Shown: piece by piece, positions 32,314 to 41,200 of the stretch
Layout of the letters: each line of letters begins with the position of its first letter
Position numbering within the stretch: position 1 is the stretch's first letter
Origin: Vibrio owensii CAIM 1854 = LMG 25443
GTDB taxonomy: Bacteria > Pseudomonadota > Gammaproteobacteria > Enterobacterales > Vibrionaceae
Reading direction: 5' to 3'
Length of the DNA: 64,000 nucleotides
Assembly (NCBI RefSeq): GCF_000817815.1
Contig: NZ_JPRD01000044.1
Location: 1-64,000 of the forward strand
The notes under the pieces: generated by a model
What the model was told of the DNA's origin: nothing
The model's input: the letters and a program-made list of their open reading frames with translations, nothing else
The model's database searches: none
Position numbers and translations under genes: made by a program

Positions 32314-32916
32314 GTGAGTTACTTATCTTTCGATTATGCCCAATTCAACGAAAAGGGCCTGAAGAAAGTCATTGACGAATTTAAGCGTCAGGATCTTCAG
32401 GTCACAAGTGTTGAGGCGGACAACAAAGCCAAACGACAGTCTGGTGTTCAGACGAAAAAAGCCACCCTTCATTTTGCTGATGGTCAGAAGCTCATGCTTC
32501 AAGCGACTGCGCAAGGGGCTATCTTCCAAGTTCGTCTTAATACGCGAGTCATTCCGATCAAGCATGTTGACGATCTCAAAAAAGCCGTGGCCGAGATCGC
32601 CGGCAAAGTCAGTGCAAACAGTAAGCAGTTTCAGAAAACCCTGAAAAAACGCGCGTCCAGAGCCAGTAGTGCAAGCAAGGACTCAACCAGCCGCGCCAAA
32701 ACCTCGCTGAAAGCTCAAATTGCACTCGCTAAATCGGACAATCAAGAGTTGGAAAGCTCTGTTCAGGAAAAGCGTCAGCAAAAACAGACGCTGGAAGAAG
32801 CTCTGCCGGCTAAAGAGCAGAGAAAGTCCGATATCAGTGCGCAAATCACCCAAGAATACTCGGTTTCCGAGCAGCTGGAAGCCGAACTGAAACAATTAGA
32901 GGAGCTGACCTCATGA
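32314..32916 (+). CDS. DarA N-domain-like protein with coiled coil
   Basis: The product is 200 aa; GTG 32314 is chosen because GGAG lies 8 bp upstream. The N-terminal about 100 residues (GLKKVIDEFKRQDLQVTSVE, KKATLHFADGQKLMLQATAQG, FQVRLNTRVIPIKHVDDLKK) resemble a domain found at the start of phage antirestriction and polyvalent proteins of the DarA kind. The rest is basic then coiled coil. In P1, Dar proteins are packaged in the head and injected to block type I restriction. Role here inferred; overlaps the next gene by 4 bp. Confidence 0.5.
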   Translation: MSYLSFDYAQFNEKGLKKVIDEFKRQDLQVTSVEADNKAKRQSGVQTKKATLHFADGQKLMLQATAQGAIFQVRLNTRVIPIKHVDDLKKAVAEIAGKVSANSKQFQKTLKKRASRASSASKDSTSRAKTSLKAQIALAKSDNQELESSVQEKRQQKQTLEEALPAKEQRKSDISAQITQEYSVSEQLEAELKQLEELTS

Positions 32917-34421
32917 ACCCAGTGAACGGATTAAAAGTTTACGCAATGCCAGATCCACTGGCAAAAGGCTTTACACGCTCTCAAATCAAAGAAGCCATGT
33001 ATCAGTTAACGGCAGATCCGGAGCAAGAGGCATTGATGCTGGAAGCAGAGCCGTTCGCAATCATGGATGCGGCCTATGTCGAGGGTGAGCGAGTGGAAGC
33101 CCACGACGGCTTTATTCTGGATGCGGTCACAACCAGTTATGCGACGTTCCCGCGCACGATGAAGGCCCTTGCTCGGGCGCTAAATCGCTCTTTGTCCAGC
33201 AGCAACATTACCGTAACCGATCATGAGGTTGGAGAACCGAAGAAAAACAACCTCTTTGCAACGGTGGCCGCGCAATTCATCCTCAGTGACGGTCAGGCCG
33301 TCAGTGTGGTGTTTCATGCCCCAGATGAAGATCCCAAAGTGTTTAAGCCAGATGATGTCGTGATTGCGTTTCGCTGGCTGCTCAATAAGCGCGACATTAC
33401 CCAAGTCGTGGCCCCTGAAATGAATAAAGGGAAAATGCGCGAAGTCTCCCTGTCTACGATCGGTAAACGCATTGGCAATATTGCCGCTGCCAACTCAGAA
33501 ACCTTTCAGGCCAAGCAAAAAGAAGTGACGGAATCGCGCAATGAGTTAGCCAGCCTGCAGGAATCGTCCAACGCTTTGCTGGATGAACTCAATACACTCA
33601 CGACAGAAGTCGCGCAACTGGAAGGCCGAGACAAAGAACTTGAGCACATGGTCACTGTGAAGTCAGACGAGCTGGCCGAGCGCCAGCGCTACAACGATAG
33701 CCTGCGTGAGAAGATTGCCGCTCTGAAAGCAGCGCAACCAGAGCCTGAGCCATCACCCGAGCCATCACAAGGCGAAGGAGAGCCTCAACCAGAAGAGAAT
33801 ACGGCCTTAGAGCGCTTTAAACTGGTCGAACCTTCATTATTTAAGGATGTCGTGGCATCAATCAGCACCATTGCAGCTATTGACCGAGGTGAAGAGAAAG
33901 GGTTAACTCGCTCACTCTTTGTAAGTTCGATTGTTAACAAGTTAAAAACTCGACATAACAATGGGCAATCCGAAGTTGTTGATGCTGCACTGGATTTTAT
34001 CTCTGAAGCGCAAAAGTCTCTCGATAAGCCGATCATTTCCGCTCGAAATGGGGTTTGGTCTTTACATAGCAATGCCGCTGGCAGTAAGGAAGAGAAGGAT
34101 GAGAATGCCGCACCGGATGCGCCAGAAACACCGTCAACGCCTGAAGACACGCCGACAGAGACGCCAGACACACCGGATGAGTCCCAAAAAGGGGAAAATG
34201 ACGACATGAATGAACAATCTGTAGGTGATAAGCCCCAAGCGGTACTAACATTAGAAAATATCGTCAATGGTGTACATGATGATGTTGCTGCAGATGATGT
34301 GCTTGAAATGATAGAAGAAGCCAGCGAAGAGTTAGAAAAACTGGGGCTGGTGGAAGAATACGATGCCCTGATCGGCTCAGCGGTAGAGAAATACGCAGAG
34401 CTTGATGAAAAGCAGGAGTAA
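32913..34421 (+). CDS. Presumed internal/injected protein with coiled coil
   Basis: The product is 502 aa. The N-terminal domain (about 1-190) contains LFATVAAQFILSDGQAVSVVFHAPDEDPKVFKPDDVVIAFRWLLN, a motif block seen in DarA-type phage operons. A coiled coil (about 195-265) and a Pro/Glu/Thr-rich linker (EPEPSPEPSQGEGEPQPEEN) follow, then a domain of about 90 residues, another Pro/Thr/Glu linker (around 395-430) and an acidic helical end. It works in the 32314-36482 operon and may travel with the DNA. Function not known. Confidence 0.5.
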   Translation: MNPVNGLKVYAMPDPLAKGFTRSQIKEAMYQLTADPEQEALMLEAEPFAIMDAAYVEGERVEAHDGFILDAVTTSYATFPRTMKALARALNRSLSSSNITVTDHEVGEPKKNNLFATVAAQFILSDGQAVSVVFHAPDEDPKVFKPDDVVIAFRWLLNKRDITQVVAPEMNKGKMREVSLSTIGKRIGNIAAANSETFQAKQKEVTESRNELASLQESSNALLDELNTLTTEVAQLEGRDKELEHMVTVKSDELAERQRYNDSLREKIAALKAAQPEPEPSPEPSQGEGEPQPEENTALERFKLVEPSLFKDVVASISTIAAIDRGEEKGLTRSLFVSSIVNKLKTRHNNGQSEVVDAALDFISEAQKSLDKPIISARNGVWSLHSNAAGSKEEKDENAAPDAPETPSTPEDTPTETPDTPDESQKGENDDMNEQSVGDKPQAVLTLENIVNGVHDDVAADDVLEMIEEASEELEKLGLVEEYDALIGSAVEKYAELDEKQE

Positions 34422-34426
34422 TAAGC

Positions 34427-34738
34427 ATGTTGTCTGGTGTAGAAAAGCTCAAGCTGGCAAAGGAGATACGCCAGCTAAGAGCGCAAATTAAAAGCGCATC
34501 AATAAAAGGGATTGAGAAGTTGAAAATTGCCAAGCAAATAAAGGCAATTCGCGCTCAAATTGTGGGTGGTGCTCAAAAGCTCGCTTCTCGGCTTGATGAA
34601 CTCATAGGGGGTAAGTTTGATCACCTAGAGCCAGTCAAGTTTATCGCTATTGTGCGTGAAATTTCCGAAGAGTCGGGCGAATTTGAGTCCGTTAAGCAAC
34701 CAGTAATTAACTATGTCGAAAAAAGACTCCCAGCCTAA
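34427..34738 (+). CDS. Small protein with internal duplication
   Basis: The product is 103 aa. Residues 4-25 (GVEKLKLAKEIRQLRAQIKS) and 28-49 (GIEKLKIAKQIKAIRAQIVG) are tandem copies of one amphipathic helix. The rest is a short acidic domain. It overlaps the next gene by 26 bp. Family not recognised. Confidence 0.55.
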   Translation: MLSGVEKLKLAKEIRQLRAQIKSASIKGIEKLKIAKQIKAIRAQIVGGAQKLASRLDELIGGKFDHLEPVKFIAIVREISEESGEFESVKQPVINYVEKRLPA

Positions 34739-36482
34739 AAAGAAGGCAGTCATTTCCGCCATGCAAGCGTCCAGTGAGATTGACGGCCTGAGTGCCGTCT
34801 TTCTTGCGGCCTTTGGGGAAGTGATCAGTGCCCAGACGCACCAAGCGAAGGCACTAAAACAAAAATTAATCGACACCGACGATGACTTAGAGAAATTCCA
34901 AGTGTGGCGGGACATTGTTTCGCTGCAAGTTGAATTGAGCCGGTATAACGACCACCGGTTGGAAACCATTTCAGAGCAGGGCGCCGACCTTAACAGCTTG
35001 CGACAAGCCTATATTGTCCCTGACGATCTTGATGAAAGACAGCGCCATTCTTGGCAACAAAGCGGCGAAAGCTTCTTGAAAGCGGTGATTTCTCCTGAGA
35101 AGGCGCAATCACTCAAAGATGTCGCGCACAGCATCAATGAGCTATTGCGCAGCAATCCTGACATCAATGAAAAAATTGAACGTCTCGAAAGTGAGTACAT
35201 TTCGCCACTGGCTGAAAAGGCCAGAGGGGTGATCGGTCAAATTACAGAAAAAGGGCAAAGCGAAGCCCTGATGTCCGAATTCGAAATGATCCGCTCAGCC
35301 ATTGAGTCTGCACACCGGACCCAAATTGATCCAGTTCTCATGGCGTCCAGTGGTGAGCTGGACCAAGCTGCCAAAGCGCAGCTGCAGTCACTGCAAGAGC
35401 AAAAGAAACGTATTGGCACTGAACTCATGTCCAATGTCTATGACGCGCTGATTGAGCGCTCAAGCGTTTCTCAGGAAGAAGCGGACCTATGGGCGTCAAA
35501 GCAGGAGATCAGCGCCTCAGCGGTGGCGAGAATGCGCAAATCGGGCTATCCCGAGTCTGAGGTGCGCCGTGATATGGCAACCTACTACCGATTGATCAGC
35601 GGACGGCTCGACAATGTTCGCCTTGTCACTACCGGCAGTAAGCGTGCCAGCGCAATTATTAATACGGCCACGATAGATATCGACCATGACTTTGACCGGC
35701 GCACGCTCTTTCATGAAATGAGCCATTTGCTCGAAGCGGATGAGTCCGTCAAGCTGGCAAACCAACGCTTTATCCAAAAACGTGCCTCGGGAACCCCACA
35801 GCGATTGAGCGAACTCACCAATAACCGCTCCTACAAAAGCGACGAGGTGGCGATCCCCGATAACTTCTACTCACCGTATGTCGGCAAGGTGTATGCGAGT
35901 GGGGCTACCGAAGTGGCGTCTATGGGTATTCAGCAATTTTCATCACTGGAAAGCATGTACGCCCTGTATGACAGCGACGAAGAAATGTTCACGCTTATGG
36001 TTGGCATGATGACAGGCGTTAACGACACCTTGATACAGCGCCAGAAAAAGCAGCTCGAAAGACAGGTCCATGGTGATGCTTTTGGTACTGCCGTTAAGAA
36101 GATTGTGGACAAGCTATCATGGCACGACGGCCATCGAATGAGTTCAGATGAAGCATGGCAGCAAGCACTCACTGGGAAAGGGAAAACCAATGCTCACAAT
36201 AAGAAGTGGGGATGGAAGCGCACCCTTGGAAGTTGCGAGCTGTTCCCTGCAAAAGCCCCGCGCCAGCGAAAGCAGATATATGGTGTAACAGTGGCTGGTG
36301 GTGACGACACACAACCGAAGCGGCACTTTTTCAGAGAGAAATTGCAGGCAGAGATTTTCGTGTATCTTCACGAGTTGTCTACCAGAGATATTAAGCCGTT
36401 ACCTCAAAGCGCCTTTTATCTTGCCTGCAATAATCAAGCACCAGATTGGTATCAAGTTGATACTGAATTACCACTTATCTAG
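34713..36482 (+). CDS. Large protein with HExxH metallopeptidase domain
   Basis: The product is 589 aa. The N-terminal two-thirds are helical. At about residues 332-337, FHEMSH followed by LLEADE gives an HExxH zinc site. YVGKVYASGATEVASMGIQQF (about 392-412) supplies a conserved T-E-V-x-S-x-G segment that often provides the third zinc ligand Glu in phage head-associated metallopeptidases. Being in the DarA-like operon, it may be an injected or capsid-resident peptidase. A palindromic GTATCAAGTTGATAC occurs at its 3' end (36449-36463). Confidence 0.55.
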   Translation: MSKKDSQPKKKAVISAMQASSEIDGLSAVFLAAFGEVISAQTHQAKALKQKLIDTDDDLEKFQVWRDIVSLQVELSRYNDHRLETISEQGADLNSLRQAYIVPDDLDERQRHSWQQSGESFLKAVISPEKAQSLKDVAHSINELLRSNPDINEKIERLESEYISPLAEKARGVIGQITEKGQSEALMSEFEMIRSAIESAHRTQIDPVLMASSGELDQAAKAQLQSLQEQKKRIGTELMSNVYDALIERSSVSQEEADLWASKQEISASAVARMRKSGYPESEVRRDMATYYRLISGRLDNVRLVTTGSKRASAIINTATIDIDHDFDRRTLFHEMSHLLEADESVKLANQRFIQKRASGTPQRLSELTNNRSYKSDEVAIPDNFYSPYVGKVYASGATEVASMGIQQFSSLESMYALYDSDEEMFTLMVGMMTGVNDTLIQRQKKQLERQVHGDAFGTAVKKIVDKLSWHDGHRMSSDEAWQQALTGKGKTNAHNKKWGWKRTLGSCELFPAKAPRQRKQIYGVTVAGGDDTQPKRHFFREKLQAEIFVYLHELSTRDIKPLPQSAFYLACNNQAPDWYQVDTELPLI

Positions 36483-36490
36483 TACCTATT

Positions 36491-36525
36491 CCGGCTCCTT
36501 GCCTGAGACTTGGAGCCGGTTTAAT
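36491..36525. terminator. Terminator between convergent genes
   Basis: CCGGCTCC (36491-36498), a 13-bp loop and GGAGCCGG (36512-36519), followed by TTTAAT. It lies between the plus-strand operon ending at 36482 and the minus-strand gene ending at 36528. Confidence 0.7.
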
Positions 36526-36527
36526 GC

Positions 36528-37091
36528 TCACTCGCACCCAAGCACCCTCGACATGCCCTCAACTACGCTCAGCCGGATACGAGCCAATGAAAGCTCACGT
36601 TTAGCCTGCGCCAGTCCTTCCTCAGCCATTTCCTTGGCTGACGATGACACTTTGGCCTCACTGTGTAGCACGGGGAGGTCTTTCTCGGTGAAAAACTCCA
36701 ATACATGCGGCTGAAAAAGTTCAACCGGTGGCGTGGAGTAGCCCTGATGCACCGCTCGTTCGTAAATTCGCTCGAACTTGTCAGAGTTCGTGTGTTTACA
36801 GTAGGTCAGAAACCTATCTCGCATGGTCCGATCGGATACGTTAATCATGACGGCAGCATCATGAATGCGAGCGCCAAGAAAAATAGACAGGATCGCTTTT
36901 CTCGTCTCTTCACCGTAGGGGGAAAGCGTTCCTCCCTTCGCATGAAAAGTTGAGGGCGAGCCATTCTGAATCGCTTCATTCTCTGAAATCGTGACATCCG
37001 TTTCCCTGTGTCCTGCAGACTCAATAAAGCCCGTTCCAAAATCCGATTTCTCAATATGAGTTATCACAGTATGAAAGTAGTCACCTAGCAC
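36528..37091 (-). CDS. HTH protein, possible regulator
   Basis: The product is 187 aa with a GTG start behind AAGGAG. The middle (about 58-95, GEETRKAILSIFLGARIHDAAVMINVSDRTMRDRFLTYCKH) looks like a helix-turn-helix: a short helix, IHDAAVMINVSDRTMRDRF as helices 2-3. The C-terminal 60 residues are helical and may dimerise. A palindrome with 9-bp arms lies 50 bp upstream (37142-37167), suiting autoregulation. It is next to the PAS-LuxR gene and on the strand opposite to the structural genes, so it may help decide lysogeny. A small-terminase role cannot be ruled out. Confidence 0.5.
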   Translation of the reverse strand: MLGDYFHTVITHIEKSDFGTGFIESAGHRETDVTISENEAIQNGSPSTFHAKGGTLSPYGEETRKAILSIFLGARIHDAAVMINVSDRTMRDRFLTYCKHTNSDKFERIYERAVHQGYSTPPVELFQPHVLEFFTEKDLPVLHSEAKVSSSAKEMAEEGLAQAKRELSLARIRLSVVEGMSRVLGCE

Positions 37092-37141
37092 TACGTCTTC
37101 TCCTTTTTCTTATTATGGAAGTACAACCTTTGCACCAACAT

Positions 37142-37167
37142 AGATACTGTTTAAATATACAGTATCT
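37142..37167. promoter_or_regulatory. Palindromic operator candidate
   Basis: AGATACTGT (37142-37150), TTAAATAT, ACAGTATCT (37159-37167). Perfect 9-bp arms upstream of the 36528-37091 HTH gene. The half-site GATACTGTTTA also occurs at 4549-4559 before another operon. The flanking gap 37092-37256 is AT-rich and holds no gene. Confidence 0.55.
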
Positions 37168-37256
37168 TACAGCTTTTTTATATAAATCAAAGACTCAATA
37201 AGGGCGAGTATGCATAAGAACCCGTATGTTGTATGTAGACAAAAACGTCCACAAAC

Positions 37257-38009
37257 CTAACGAATACGGAATGAGTCGGTCTTGGTGATTAGCTTGGTTG
37301 ATGAGCAAGTAGACAATAAAGTGCGCAGCTCAGACACGCTGTAGCCGGTCTTATCTCGTATGCGTGCCTTCATTGATCGAACGGTAGAAGGCGTTACGCC
37401 CAGTCTTTCTGCGGCCTCCTTGTCAGAGAGGCCCATGCGCTTACAAAAGATAAGGCGCGTTTCCGTCATGCTTAGGGGGTTTGCGAGATCGGCAAAATCG
37501 GGCACCTTGACGTGCCTAGATTCGGTAACGCGAAAGAAATCATTAATCAAAAATGTGGTGCCCATCAAATTTCCGTTGAGGTCCACTAACGGGTATTTTT
37601 GAGTTTCAATGGTATGCAATTTGACACTACTGCCGAAAAAGTAATCGCAATCTGCAAATACCATAGCTTGGCGCTCTTCCATAATGAGCTTATCTTGGAT
37701 GGCATATCCTTGAGCGACTTCATCACTGACACACGTCGGCATTTCTTCTAAGCGCTTACCATAAAAAGCGTAGCCGCAAGGCAGGTCTACCAGCTCGCGG
37801 TAATGGCAATTCATCACAAGGTACTCAGAATCTAGCCCTTTGATCCCCGCCGGCCCAGGATATCGCATCAACTCAGCCACAAGACAATCACAGAGCACGA
37901 ACTGGCCCGAGTGGATGCCGTGGTGAATCGACGTATCCTTTCGGGGATAGCATCGTCGACACAGGTGTTTGTTCTTCTCTAAGCATTCATTATAAGTATT
38001 TGCGGCCAT
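37257..38009 (-). CDS. PAS-LuxR transcription regulator
   Basis: The product is 250 aa with GAGGG ahead of the ATG. Residues about 9-42 carry a Cys/His cluster (CLEKNKHLCRRC...HSGQFVLCDC). About 110-175 look like a PAS domain (LIMEERQAMVFADC...KYPLVDLNGNLMGTTFLIND). About 190-240 are a LuxR/GerE HTH (LTxTE-like MTETRLIFCKRMGLSDKEAAERLGVTPSTVRSMKARI). This domain order is that of VqmA, of which Vibrio phage-plasmid VP882 has a phage version that senses the host autoinducer DPO and triggers lysis. It faces away from the darB-like gene, separated by an AT-rich region. Ligand unknown; the Cys cluster could be redox- or metal-sensing. Confidence 0.75.
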   Translation of the reverse strand: MAANTYNECLEKNKHLCRRCYPRKDTSIHHGIHSGQFVLCDCLVAELMRYPGPAGIKGLDSEYLVMNCHYRELVDLPCGYAFYGKRLEEMPTCVSDEVAQGYAIQDKLIMEERQAMVFADCDYFFGSSVKLHTIETQKYPLVDLNGNLMGTTFLINDFFRVTESRHVKVPDFADLANPLSMTETRLIFCKRMGLSDKEAAERLGVTPSTVRSMKARIRDKTGYSVSELRTLLSTCSSTKLITKTDSFRIR

Positions 38010-38108
38010 TCTACCCTCTAAAGTTTTACAAGACCGCCAACTGCAAAGCGTAATTTATATGTTAATTATTATATTAATTTATAGTGTAGGCCAATTTCGG
38101 ACAGTTTT

Positions 38109-38197
38109 GTGTTGATGCCCGTATTTATGTGCCTTGTTACCCTCCTGATGGACATTATTGTTTGCCCATCAAAAGGAGGATGGCGAACTTCCCGCCA
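38109..38197 (+). promoter_or_regulatory. Phage promoter element and hairpin-spaced ribosome site of the darB-like gene
   Basis: GTGTTGATGC (38109-38118), 14 bp, CTTGTTACCCTC (38133-38144) is the best copy of the promoter family. Downstream, AAGGAGGA (38173-38180) is 25 bp from ATG 38206, too far for normal initiation. TGGCG (38181-38185)/CGCCA (38193-38197) can form a hairpin that leaves 8 bases between Shine-Dalgarno and ATG. The AT-rich part 38010-38108 between the divergent genes holds no other gene. Confidence 0.6.
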
Positions 38198-38205
38198 TAA
38201 ACTGA

Positions 38206-41200
38206 ATGTACAAATTCTTAATAACAACCCCTTTTAAATCAGAAGTTTCCATTCTGATTAACTCCGATTGGGACCAAAAATCCCCCGTCGAAATGGAAGG
38301 CTCAGACGATGACCAATTGATGATCAAAAATTTCATCCGTTTTCATGGTATGACCCCCGATGGACGTATTGCCCAGCTCCCTGAAATGACGCCAATGAGT
38401 GCTCATTACTCATTCACCACCAAAGCGGCGACAGAGCAAGGCTTCACCATTAAGTTTATTCAAGGTGAGCAAAAACCATACCCGCACCGTGATGTGGTGT
38501 TTGATAGCGCGGAAGATGACGAGCCATCGTTCACCACCAAACCGCAATCATTCAAACTTCAGGACCGATACCAATTCCAAGGTTTGCCGATTTCTATCGA
38601 AAACAAAGCAGGCACCAAGCGTGCCGGCGTGGACCCAGATGGTAGCGAATGGTCCGTCGCAATGCATTATGACTACGGATACATAAGATCGACCAAAGGC
38701 ACCGACCAAGAGGGTATTGATTGTTATATCGGGCCAAACCGTAAAGCCGATCACGTCTACATCGTCAAACAACACGCGATCGAAAAAGTGAAGCAGTGGC
38801 CATCGAAATACTGCCCACAGTGTAAAGAGCACGCTCAAGACTGCGCCTGCCCTGAATTCTTTGATGAAGACAAAGTAATGCTGGGCTTTGATAACAAAGA
38901 GCAGGCGAAAGCGGCTTACCTCAAGCAGTACGATTCCGATCTGTTCTTGGGGCCGATCTCTACGATGCGTATTGAAGACTTCAAGGAAGCGATCGCTGCG
39001 GCGGCTGGGGATGAGTTGGACTTGCCATTGCAGTTCGTGCATGACCATGCCGTTTTAGATAGCGCCACAGATGAGCAAATCCAAGCCCTGCAAAGCGCAA
39101 AAGATATCAATGAGTTAGAAGTTATTTTTAACCAGATATTCCAAGCGGCCAGTCATGATGGCGATCGTGAGTTTGGCTTGAAGGCCAGCGGCGTCAAAAC
39201 GCGAGAAACGATCAACAGCAAAGTAAAAGCGATCGTTGATCGAATAAAAGCGGCGAATTGGGACACAAGCAGCCTGACAGCAGAAGATTACGATCTGCTC
39301 GTGCAATATTCTGGCCGTGGCGGCTTGAGTGAAAACAGCCAGTATGAGTACTACACACCGACGTACATTGCCGAGGGATGCTGGGACTTGCTGGGGGCCA
39401 ATGGGTTTGATAACGGTAACGTCTTAGAGCCGTCTGCCGGTGCCGGTGTATTTAATGCCACCAAACATCAAGGCGTGAAGATGACCGCAACGGAAATCGA
39501 TCCGATCAGTTCTGCCGTCAACAAGATACTTCACCCAGAAGACAACGTATTTAACCAGTCATTTGAGAAAATGGCCGTTGAGTCACCAGATAACCACTTT
39601 GACTCGGTGATTGGTAATATCCCATTCGGCAGTGCCCGAGGCGCTTCTGCGCACGACGACCCCGATCATAAGAGTGAAAAGCTCATCGAGCGCTACTTCA
39701 TCAACCGTCTGATCGACAAAGTGAAGCCAAGCGGCCTGTTAGTGCTGGTGGTACCGGTCAATATTGTACGTGAACGTGGCAAAGTGTGGCAGAAATGGCG
39801 CGCGAAAATCAGCAAGAAAGCGGAATTCCTTGGTGCGCACAAGCTGCCAAGCAAGACGTTTGGCAAGCAAGGTACGGGTGTTGTTACCGACATCATTGTG
39901 CTGCGCAAGCACTCTAAATCAGCCGCTGAGAAAATTGCTCAACTTCCAATGGAGCAGCTGCAATCGTCCAACGTGCTTTGGGATACCTTTATTGAAGGCA
40001 AATGGTGGGAGCGCGACGGCAAGCCGTTTATTCACGGTAAGTTTGTCCCTAAAGACGCCAGCAAAGTCCGTGATGATGACAAAGTGATCCGTGATGCCAG
40101 CGTGACCGATGCAGCGCTCAAGCGCAAACTGGCGGCGAAATTCCACTCCCGTATCGACTGGGAAGCGCTCGATACCGCCGAGCCGGTGATTAAGAACTAT
40201 GTCGAAGGCGACCGTCGAATGATTGATGAGCGTATGCACGAGTTCACACGCGGCAACTGGGAACCGGTTGACACCCTGCATGGGACCACAACAGCCATTG
40301 ATGAGAAAAAGTATGGCGTTGCCTCTCTCGAAGCGCTGAAAGGGCTGCTTGAGAGTAATCACGGCCTGATGTCACTGTCGGTTAAACAGGCGTTTGCTGC
40401 GATGAAGGCATGGGGCCATTTATTTAGCAAACCGCAGAAGCAAGCCATTGAGTTTGCCATGACGCAACCCAGTGATGAGTATCGAGAGCAAATCTTCCGA
40501 GGTTCGCTGATTGGTGCTGATTTGGCGCGTTTCCAAAATGACACCAACCAAGGCAACTGGGACGCAACCGAGCAAATGCGACTGCAGGAGTTGGTGGCCA
40601 ATGAGATCAACAAATACGGCCATCCAAAACAAAACAAGGGGCTTATCCTCGCCGGTGAAAGCTCGCGCTATTTTGGCGTGTTCTCAAACGCGATGGATGA
40701 AAACGGTGAATACTCCACCTTGCTAACCGGTGATGTCAGCACGAAAGGACTGTCATTTGACGACACCAATCCTCACGCTATCGTTGAGCACCTATACCTG
40801 CGTGAAGGCATGATGCATATTACGTTGGAAGATGTGCAGCAGCTGTACAAAGGCAAGACGCCTATCCGCTCTTTGTCGGATCTGGCTGATGACAAAAACC
40901 TTGCTGTCCACCCTGACGGCCTGCTTATGCCAATGAGCCGTTTTTGCTCTGGGGATGTGTATCAGAAAGTGCTCACCCTTAGCCATGCACTCAATGTTGA
41001 AACCGATCCGAAACTCAAAGCGAAGTACCAACAACAGCTGGAAGAAATCGAACAGCGTCGCCACAAAACCGCGCCAGAAAACATTGCGTTCTCGATGCGC
41101 CACAAATGGATTGATCGCAAATACGTGCTGGAATTTATGCACGAAAAAGGCTACTCAAACCTTGATTACCTTGTCGAGAAAAAGCAGCTCGCTAAAGACG

